Shown here: piece by piece, positions 7,019-12,358 of the stretch | How the letters are laid out: each line of letters starts with the position of its first letter | Position numbering within the stretch: the first letter of the stretch is position 1 | Assembly (NCBI GenBank): GCA_009937555.1 | Contig: JAACFD010000042.1 | Span: forward strand, 1-13,058 | Length of the DNA stretch: 13,058 nucleotides | Reading direction: 5' to 3' | DNA from: Chlamydiales bacterium | GTDB taxonomy: Bacteria; Chlamydiota; Chlamydiia; Chlamydiales; JAACFD01 | Position numbers and translations under genes: made by a program | Notes under the pieces: generated by a model | Database searches by the model: none | The model's input: only the letters and a program-made list of their open reading frames with translations | Told to the model about the DNA's origin: nothing

Positions 7019-7294
7019 ATGTTCGATTTAGACGGAAAAAGTGGTGATAAAGAGGGCCCTAAAAAGCCTGGAGACTTCTTATTCGATATCGAAGAAGAAA
7101 TCAAAAAAGACCCTGAGAAACTAAAAGAGCTTAATGAAAAAGTTGCTGGAAAGCTACAGAAGTATAAAACCATTTTGAATGATGGGGTTAAACCCGAAGA
7201 TGGCTCTTACCTAAAAGCCTTAATTGAAGGCTACACCGCAATGGCAAAAATATTAGCTGCGGTAAGCATGAAAATTACTAAAAAAGACGCTTAG
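7019..7294 (+). CDS. cdsE: CdsE, small needle-subunit chaperone (SctE/YscE-like role)
   Basis: This 91-aa, highly charged helical protein has an N-terminal Gly/Asp/Lys segment (1-20), an acidic/basic helix (about 22-52, IEEEIKKDPEKLKELNEKV) and a second helix (about 62-88, YLKALIEGYTAMAKILAAV). It has no cysteine, signal peptide or membrane segment. AAGGAAG lies five bases before the ATG. In C. trachomatis CdsE (CT665) lies between CdsD and the needle protein CdsF, and with CdsG it binds the needle subunit, as YscE and YscG do for YscF. The position and the two-helix layout agree. The identity depends largely on synteny because the family is short and divergent. Confidence 0.82.
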   Translation: MFDLDGKSGDKEGPKKPGDFLFDIEEEIKKDPEKLKELNEKVAGKLQKYKTILNDGVKPEDGSYLKALIEGYTAMAKILAAVSMKITKKDA

Positions 7295-7344
7295 TACCTT
7301 AGTATATTAAGCAACAATCAAAGAGCTAGTAGAGGAGGTTTACT

Positions 7345-7587
7345 ATGAGCTTTGAGTTTGATTCAGCATCTTTTGATTTTGATCCGTTAAGTACATGGGT
7401 TAATGATACCCAGTCAGATTTAAATGATGCTATTGACTCCCTGAGTGGCAGTGCTTTTGATGTAGGTACTATGCTTGACGCTCAAACGAAGATGAATTCG
7501 TTCCAGCAAGCAGTACAGTTCACAACTGACATGGCAGCAGGTTTACACACTGCATCTATGTCTGTAGCTAGGAACGCCAAAGGGTAA
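7345..7587 (+). CDS. sctF: T3SS needle subunit SctF/CdsF
   Basis: This 80-aa protein should polymerise into the hollow extracellular needle. The N-terminus (MSFEFDSASFDFDPLSTWV) is flexible and Phe/Asp-rich. Helix 1 spans about residues 17-34, a turn contains GSAFDVGT (about 35-42), and helix 2 (about 43-77) contains QTKMNSFQQAVQFTT. The length and the two-helix hairpin fit needle proteins. It has no cysteine. A perfect AGAGGAGG ribosome-binding site six bases before the ATG, equal to that of the lcrH chaperone, suggests high translation, as expected for a polymer subunit. It is flanked by the chaperone genes cdsE and cdsG. Confidence 0.92.
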   Translation: MSFEFDSASFDFDPLSTWVNDTQSDLNDAIDSLSGSAFDVGTMLDAQTKMNSFQQAVQFTTDMAAGLHTASMSVARNAKG

Positions 7588-7597
7588 ATGATTTTTT

Positions 7598-7615
7598 TAC
7601 TAGTTTTAACCAGTA
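7598..7615 (+). other. Short imperfect stem-loop in the cdsF-cdsG gap
   Basis: TACTAGT and ACCAGTA pair with one A-C mismatch around a four-base loop. A second weak hairpin (ACTTC at 7618-7622 with GAAGT shortly after) follows. These lie in the 101-base gap after the needle gene. They might stabilise the needle message or reduce read-through into cdsG, but both stems are weak and there is no T-run after them on the plus strand. Confidence 0.22.
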
Positions 7616-7688
7616 GGACTTCAATAAGTTATACGAAGTTTCTACTTGTTATTTAAGAATTTAGTTATTATGATATTCGGAGTAAATT

Positions 7689-8120
7689 ATGGCAACAAAG
7701 GAAGAAATATTAGACATTGCTAAAGAAGACTTTGCTTTATTTATTGAGCTAGGATTCGTCGCAGTGAAATACGGGAGTGAGCAAATCTGTGCTTCACTAT
7801 TTACAGCGGCACAAGCAATTGATCAAGAACACTCAGCTCCTTTAATGGGCCATGCTTACATAGCCTTAAATAAGATGGAGTTAGATAAGGCAAAAACAAT
7901 CTACAAAAAAGTGCTTGATAAAGAGAAAGATAACAGAATGGCCAAAATGTTTTTAGGTATCTGCCATGTGCTAGATAAGAAAAACGTTGATGAAGGCGAA
8001 AAAATGATCCAAGAAGCACTAGATGGAGCAGAAGACCCTTCGGTTACAAACCTAGGTGAAACCTCTTTAGATTGGATAAAAAAAGAATTTAAAGGCGATA
8101 AGGGGATGTTTGGCGCTTAA
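7689..8120 (+). CDS. sctG: SctG/CdsG, TPR-type needle co-chaperone
   Basis: This 143-aa soluble protein has TPR-like helices: a first pair at about residues 1-48, HSAPLMGHAYIALNKMELDKA at about 47-67 with its partner helix to about 80, and a third unit around RMAKMFLGICHVLDKKN (about 82-98). It resembles YscG/PscG, which with YscE caps the needle subunit in the cytoplasm and prevents early polymerisation. CGGAG lies six bases before the ATG. The order cdsE-cdsF-cdsG matches CT665-CT667. The C-terminus (LDWIKKEFKGDKGMFGA) is short and not tail-like. The TPR fold is fairly clear; the exact assignment relies on position. Confidence 0.85.
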   Translation: MATKEEILDIAKEDFALFIELGFVAVKYGSEQICASLFTAAQAIDQEHSAPLMGHAYIALNKMELDKAKTIYKKVLDKEKDNRMAKMFLGICHVLDKKNVDEGEKMIQEALDGAEDPSVTNLGETSLDWIKKEFKGDKGMFGA

Positions 8121-8207
8121 TTTTTTAAAAGTTAAGCCATACGTTAATAGTACTTTGCCAACTTCCTCCTCATTTCTCGTCTTTATACAACCGAAGGCAT
8201 AGTTAAT

Positions 8208-8897
8208 ATGACAGACTTACCTGGTGTTCCCCCTCAACCTGGGGAATCCCCTATCAATCCTAATACCGATTTTCACACGACTGGTGGCGACCAAGGTATC
8301 AGTAGTGATCCTACTATTGATACAAGCACTATAAAAGAAGCTGATATCCAAGAGTTTCAAGGTGCTATGAATGATACAGCTGTTCAGTCACCTGTAAATG
8401 AAGCCCAAGTCAACAATGTGATGGATCTTAGCCGCACAACATCCACACAGGCTGGTGGCCCTCCTCAAGATATTGATGCTAGTTTTCAAAGTATTCAAAG
8501 CAATTTCGATCAGGTAAAAACTCACCTTGATTTCTTTGAGAAAAATAGCCAACTAAGCATTCCTCCAGACAAGGATCGTAGTGTTAAAGGATCTATTAGA
8601 GATTTTTCTGAAACTTTTAATAGCATAGGTAAAGATCTTGAAGGAGGACCTGAACTTTCATCTCCCCCATCAATTGGCAGTCCATTAAAAGACTTCTTAG
8701 GTTATTTCACTGGAGCTCAAGATAAAATGAATGAGCTAACCAGCACATTAAATAACCAAAAAGGTGAAATGAGCACAACAGACTTATTGAAAGTTCAGCA
8801 CAAAATGAATAAAATGCAGCAGCAAGTTGAATTCTCTACTACTACTATCAATAAGCTGGTAGAGTTCCTCAAACAAATGCAAAACATACAGCTATAG
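8208..8897 (+). CDS. CT668-like protein, probable T3SS inner rod SctI
   Basis: This 229-aa protein sits where CT668 lies in C. trachomatis, between cdsG and the ATPase gene. Residues 1-85 are disordered, rich in Pro/Gly/Thr/Asp and begin MTDLPGVPPQPGESP, like T3SS substrates. Helices are predicted at about 87-112, 127-143 and 160-182, followed by a terminal helix pair at about 190-227. Residues 196-212 contain QHKMNKMQQQVEFSTT, which aligns without gaps with residues 46-62 of the needle protein (shared Q-KMN--QQ-V-F-T). Needle and inner-rod proteins are homologous in known T3SSs, and rod proteins carry that helix at the C-terminus, so I infer an SctI role. It is about twice the usual rod length because of the N-terminal extension. 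It has no cysteine. GAAGG lies ten bases upstream of the ATG. Confidence 0.78.
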   Translation: MTDLPGVPPQPGESPINPNTDFHTTGGDQGISSDPTIDTSTIKEADIQEFQGAMNDTAVQSPVNEAQVNNVMDLSRTTSTQAGGPPQDIDASFQSIQSNFDQVKTHLDFFEKNSQLSIPPDKDRSVKGSIRDFSETFNSIGKDLEGGPELSSPPSIGSPLKDFLGYFTGAQDKMNELTSTLNNQKGEMSTTDLLKVQHKMNKMQQQVEFSTTTINKLVEFLKQMQNIQL

Positions 8898-8936
8898 CAA
8901 ATTTTACTGCCTACTTCAAATTAAGGGAGGCTATTT

Positions 8937-10253
8937 ATGCTCGGTGACGACTTTGATAAGGTCCTTGACAGCCTGGAAGATGTTCAATTAACAACTGTTA
9001 ATGGACGTATAACTGAAGTAGTTGGGACACTCATTAAAGCTGTTGTCCCTCAAGTTAAAATTGGTGAAGTTTGCTTAATCAAGCGAAATAATGAAGATCC
9101 CCTACGTACTGTTGTAGCTGGTTTTACAAGAGATGAAGTACTACTCTCACCTCTTGGAGAACTAAAAGGCATAGGTCCTTCTTCAGAAGTTATTCCTACC
9201 CGATTACCTCTCAGTATTAACGTTGGCCCTGGGCTTTTAGGCCGTGTATTAAATGGTCTTGGCGAACCATTAGATGAAGATGTAATGGGTCCTCTAGAAA
9301 CTACTGAAACCTATCCTGTTGTACAACCCCCTCCTGACCCTTTTAAAAGACAAAGAATTGAGGAGCCATTATGCGTGGGTATTCGCAGTATGGATGGTGT
9401 ACTGACTGTAGGTAAAGGACAAAGAGTAGGTATCTTTGCCGCAGCTGGTGGAGGTAAATCAACTCTACTAGGGATGATTGCTAGAAACGCGATTGTTGAT
9501 GTTAATGTTATTGCACTTATCGGGGAAAGAGGACGCGAACTTAGGGATTTTATTGAAGAGTCCCTTGGTGAAGAAGGAATGAAACGATCTGTTTTAGTTA
9601 TTTCTACCTCTGATCAGTCATCTGAGTTAAGACTAAATGCAGCTTATGTAGGTACTGCTATTGCAGAGTACTTTAGAGATCAAGGTAAATCTGTTATCTT
9701 GATGATGGATTCTGTCACTCGTTTTGCTAGAGCAGTAAGGGAAATTGGCCTTGCTGCAGGAGAACCTCCTGCTAGGGCTGGTTATACACCGTCAGTTTTC
9801 TCTACCCTGCCAAAACTTTTAGAAAGAGCTGGTAACAGTCATAATGGTTCTATTACCGCATTTTACACTGTACTAGTAGCAGGTGATGACATGAACGAGC
9901 CTGTTGCTGACGAGGTACGCTCTATCTTAGATGGTCACATTATCCTTTCTGCAGAACTCGCTAGAGCCTATCACTACCCAGCTATTGATGTACTTAAATC
10001 TGCCAGCCGGGTGCTAACAGCTATCACAACAGAAGAGCATCAAAAATTTATAGGTTTATGCCGAGAAGTTTTAGCTAACTACAAGAAAAACGAAATGCTC
10101 ATCAAAATTGGTGAATATAAACGTGGCGCCGATAAAGCTGGAGACTTTGCTCTAGATAACATTGAGAAAGTAAACAACTTCTTAAAGCAGCGAACAGAAG
10201 AGAAAACTACTTTCGAACAAACTGTAGAGCAGCTTAAGAACATATTTGGTTAA
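8937..10253 (+). CDS. sctN: T3SS ATPase SctN/CdsN
   Basis: This is the hexameric cytoplasmic ATPase that strips chaperones from substrates and feeds the export gate, related to FliI and F1-beta. The 438-aa length is typical. It has an N-terminal beta-barrel domain (about 15-90), a Walker A loop AAAGGGKST (168-176, with K174), the catalytic glutamate motif GERGRE (196-201), a Walker B strand VILMMDS (253-259, with D258) and the conserved EPPARAGYTPSVFSTLPKL segment (276-294). SASR at 355-358 is at the place expected for the arginine finger. A helical C-terminal domain (about 365-438) follows. All catalytic residues are present. GGGAGG lies six bases before the ATG. sctO follows after five bases. 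Confidence 0.98.
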   Translation: MLGDDFDKVLDSLEDVQLTTVNGRITEVVGTLIKAVVPQVKIGEVCLIKRNNEDPLRTVVAGFTRDEVLLSPLGELKGIGPSSEVIPTRLPLSINVGPGLLGRVLNGLGEPLDEDVMGPLETTETYPVVQPPPDPFKRQRIEEPLCVGIRSMDGVLTVGKGQRVGIFAAAGGGKSTLLGMIARNAIVDVNVIALIGERGRELRDFIEESLGEEGMKRSVLVISTSDQSSELRLNAAYVGTAIAEYFRDQGKSVILMMDSVTRFARAVREIGLAAGEPPARAGYTPSVFSTLPKLLERAGNSHNGSITAFYTVLVAGDDMNEPVADEVRSILDGHIILSAELARAYHYPAIDVLKSASRVLTAITTEEHQKFIGLCREVLANYKKNEMLIKIGEYKRGADKAGDFALDNIEKVNNFLKQRTEEKTTFEQTVEQLKNIFG

Positions 10254-10258
10254 TAGCT

Positions 10259-10756
10259 ATGTCAGATGAAGAATATCCTTTAGAACAAATATTAGGCATC
10301 AAGAAAAAACGTGTTGAGGAAGCTGAGAAAGAGCTTCAAAGACGTAAAGATGCTTTAGCAAAAGAAGAAGAGAATCTAAAAAAAGCAGAGGAAGCTAGGG
10401 ACAAAGTAAAACAACACCATAGTGATAAATTACAGCAGATGAGAGATGCCTTAGATGAAGGCACTACTAGTGACGAAATTATTGGTATGAAAAACTACCT
10501 AAATGTTGTGGATGAGCAACTTGTTGGAGAAAACAAGAAAGTTTCCGAACAGGAAAAAGTTGTTGAAGCGAAGAAAAAAGAAGTAGAAGAAGGGAAAGAG
10601 CTAGTCAAAGAGAAGGAAAAAGAAGTAGATAAGATTAACATGCATAAGGATCACTGGACTACAGAAAAGAAAAAAGAGCTAGAACAAAAAGAGGCTGCAG
10701 AGCAAGATGAGCTTGGCTCTATGATGTATTTAGCAAATAAGAAAAAACAAAAGTAA
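10259..10756 (+). CDS. sctO: SctO/CdsO, coiled-coil stalk of the T3SS ATPase
   Basis: This 165-aa protein is almost wholly a charged antiparallel coiled coil, with arms at about residues 14-70 and 83-150. It opens with YPLEQILGIKKKRVEEAE (6-23), the characteristic N-terminus of YscO/FliJ-type stalks, which insert in the ATPase hexamer and contact the export gate SctV. It starts five bases after the sctN stop with no good ribosome-binding site, so it is probably translated by coupling to sctN. The order sctN-sctO-sctP-sctQ is standard in T3SS operons and matches CT669-CT672. Confidence 0.93.
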   Translation: MSDEEYPLEQILGIKKKRVEEAEKELQRRKDALAKEEENLKKAEEARDKVKQHHSDKLQQMRDALDEGTTSDEIIGMKNYLNVVDEQLVGENKKVSEQEKVVEAKKKEVEEGKELVKEKEKEVDKINMHKDHWTTEKKKELEQKEAAEQDELGSMMYLANKKKQK

Positions 10757-10772
10757 TACGAGGTTAACGGCT

Positions 10773-10928
10773 ATGACAGATGCAGGACTCCCTGGAAATA
10801 CTCCATCAACAACTCCTGACTCCACATCTATATCTGGAGGTCCTGCACAAAGTACTGACGCCAAAATAGGGCGATTAAGTAAAGGAGATACGCAAGCTGT
10901 TAGCCAATTTACACAGGCACTTGATTAA
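10773..10928 (+). CDS. 5' fragment of sctP (51 codons)
   Basis: This is the start of the ruler gene. GAGG lies about ten bases before the ATG, and the N-terminus MTDAGLPG resembles the start of other secreted proteins in this window. The reading ends FTQALD followed by TAA, where the natural continuation lies one base back in the next frame. On its own it would make only a disordered secretion-signal-like peptide. Confidence 0.6.
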   Translation: MTDAGLPGNTPSTTPDSTSISGGPAQSTDAKIGRLSKGDTQAVSQFTQALD

Positions 10929-10975
10929 ACACTCTACAAAACTTATTTGCAAATGGTGGTGAGGCAGGTAAGCAA

Positions 10976-11338
10976 GTGATGTCTTCTTTAAAAGAGACCC
11001 TAGCCCCTATGACTCAATCTTTAATCGCAGCCAAAGGCTCTTCTAGTGCTACGCAAGTTGCCACAAGCATAAGTGCTGGAATTACAGAGCAGCTAGGTGA
11101 GGCAATTAACGGCCTTGCAAAAGCGATTACAAGTACTCCTGAAGGTGAGAAATTCATGCAAGCGTTAAACCAGTCCCAGCAAGGTTTATCTACTAAAAGT
11201 GAAGCTACTCCAACACAAAACCAAAGCCCCTCATCCACACCTACACAACAAAGCACTCAAAATCAGCAAGCACCAGCAGAAACAGGCCAACCTACTAATA
11301 CAGGACAACAAGCCTTCATTCAGTCAAAACCAACCTGA
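10976..11338 (+). CDS. Middle fragment of sctP in the shifted frame
   Basis: A GTG at 10976 and an ATG at 10979 are possible starts, but neither has a good ribosome-binding site. The same frame is open upstream to 10925, immediately after a TGA at 10922, so this is best read as an internal piece of SctP. It encodes a helical region (ATQVATSISAGITEQLGEAI and following) and then the start of the Gln/Pro/Thr-rich ruler. The last residues (about FIQSKPT) after position 11318 are probably out of frame. Confidence 0.55.
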   Translation: MMSSLKETLAPMTQSLIAAKGSSSATQVATSISAGITEQLGEAINGLAKAITSTPEGEKFMQALNQSQQGLSTKSEATPTQNQSPSSTPTQQSTQNQQAPAETGQPTNTGQQAFIQSKPT

Positions 11339-12245
11339 AGCTAAGCCTGGAAGATCTAACAGTACTCAAACAACTACCTCCACCACAACTACTCCTTCTA
11401 AGCCACAAACTACTTCACAGACTCAAACTACTACCCAGACAACTACTCAAGCAAATGCTACTAATAGCAGTAGCCCTAATATTACAAACTCTCAATCTCC
11501 TTCCCAAACTAATCAAACTACAGAAAGTCCCCTGTCACCCCAAAATAAACAAGTTGCGGGAGAAAATAAAACCTCTACCCCTGAAACCTCTAAAGATACA
11601 GCACCAGCTCCTAAAGAAAGCGGTATAAAAAAAGAGGGAACTGTAAGCGAGCAAAGCTCACGATCACAAACTGCAGAAACCTCAACCAGTCCCAGTGCAG
11701 TAACACCTACAAATATTAGCGACACTTCAAACCCTTCTTCTCAAGTAAATACTAGCAGCCCAGCCCAATCAACAGCTCAAACACAAGGCCCACAGCAAGC
11801 TGATCGCGTGCAACAAGTAAAACAAATTGTTACACAAATGGTGTCTCATATTCAGACAATGGTCTCAAAAGACATGTCAAGCATTACACTAACCTTAAGT
11901 GCTCCCCCAGAGTTAGCTGGAGCTAATATTGAAATAAAATCTCACAGTACTTCAACAAAACAACTGGATATTAGCTTTAATAACCTTTCGCCAGACCAAC
12001 ATAAGGTTCTTCAAGAAAATATTCAAAACAACCCTGCTAGCCAAAAACAACTATCAGATGCTCTTCAACAACATGGCTTTACAGTCAATAAACTAGAGGT
12101 TTCAAATCCCACACAAGCCAATGAAGCTCAAGGACAAGAGCAAGGACAAGAAGATAGAGAAGGTGGTCAAAAAGGCAGTGGTGAGCAAGAAGAGCAACAA
12201 CAAGGCCAACAACAGCAGGAACAGGAAACCCCTGAGGAAAACTAA
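11199..12245 (+). CDS. 3' fragment of sctP: ruler repeat region and C-terminal T3S4/FliK-like switch domain
   Basis: The open frame begins at an ATG at 11199, but its first 40 or so codons (MKLLQHKTKAPHPHLHNKAL and following) are Lys/His-rich unlike the rest, and overlap the middle fragment. The true coding part probably starts near 11318 (FSQNQPEAKPG). A Thr/Gln/Ser/Pro-rich ruler follows to about 11795. From about 11797 to 12110 lies an alpha/beta domain whose helices and strands (VKQIVTQMVSHIQTMV, SSITLTLSAPPELAG, ANIEIKSHS, KQLDISFNN and a terminal helix-strand around FTVNKLEV) fit the substrate-switch domain of SctP/FliK. The last 45 residues are a Gln/Glu/Gly tail. Confidence 0.7.
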   Translation: MKLLQHKTKAPHPHLHNKALKISKHQQKQANLLIQDNKPSFSQNQPEAKPGRSNSTQTTTSTTTTPSKPQTTSQTQTTTQTTTQANATNSSSPNITNSQSPSQTNQTTESPLSPQNKQVAGENKTSTPETSKDTAPAPKESGIKKEGTVSEQSSRSQTAETSTSPSAVTPTNISDTSNPSSQVNTSSPAQSTAQTQGPQQADRVQQVKQIVTQMVSHIQTMVSKDMSSITLTLSAPPELAGANIEIKSHSTSTKQLDISFNNLSPDQHKVLQENIQNNPASQKQLSDALQQHGFTVNKLEVSNPTQANEAQGQEQGQEDREGGQKGSGEQEEQQQGQQQQEQETPEEN

Positions 12246-12293
12246 ACCTTTTTGCACTTTATCTGCATAGATACTTCCCATCATAATAAGATC

Positions 12294-12322
12294 TTGATAA
12301 AATACGGCTACCATTGTAATTT
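12294..12322 (+). promoter_or_regulatory. Candidate internal promoter upstream of sctQ
   Basis: TTGATA (12294-12299, 5/6 match to the -35 consensus) and TAATTT (12317-12322, 3/6 match to the -10 consensus) are 17 bases apart, in a 113-base AT-rich gap after sctP. The start would lie near 12330, about 30 bases before the sctQ GTG. A perfect TATAAT at 12345-12350 lies too close to the gene and lacks a good -35. The evidence is modest. Confidence 0.3.
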
Positions 12323-12358
12323 AAAGCTTATAAAATAATTGATTTATAATAGGTAAAC

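Larger units (their letters stand above)
10773..12245 (+). pseudogene. sctP: SctP/CdsP needle-length ruler, interrupted by two compensating single-base frameshifts
   Basis: SctP is the secreted molecular ruler that sets needle length and switches substrate specificity through its C-terminal FliK-like domain. The first 51 codons (10773-10925, starting MTDAGLPGNTPSTTP) end at a TAA at 10926. Coding continues at once in the -1 frame (LNTLQNLFANGGEAGKQV) to about 11318, then returns to the first frame through to 12245. Restoring one base near 10925 and removing one near 11318 gives about 490 residues. These comprise a disordered Gly/Pro/Thr start, a helical region (about 40-135), a very long Gln/Thr/Ser/Pro-rich ruler (about 140-340), the C-terminal switch domain (about 342-445) and an acidic Gln/Glu-rich tail. 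The gene lies between sctO and sctQ. The breaks may be true mutations or sequencing errors; because they cancel out and both flanks look well kept, I favour error or very recent change. Confidence 0.75.

Noticed and set aside
7646..7674. Promoter-like TTGTTA, 17 bases, TATGAT before cdsG
   Set aside because: The spacing and -10 are good, but the start would fall near 7681, inside the cdsG ribosome-binding site at 7678-7682. The message would then lack a usable leader.
8155..8189. TTGCCA and TATACA before the CT668-like gene as a promoter
   Set aside because: The spacer is 23 bases, well outside the usual 16-19.
11513..11725. Minus-strand open frame opposite the sctP ruler
   Set aside because: It is opposite a low-complexity coding stretch, with no regulatory signals or recognisable product.
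12345..12350. A perfect TATAAT just before sctQ
   Set aside because: No adequate -35 lies 16-18 bases upstream, and the transcript would start almost at the GTG codon.
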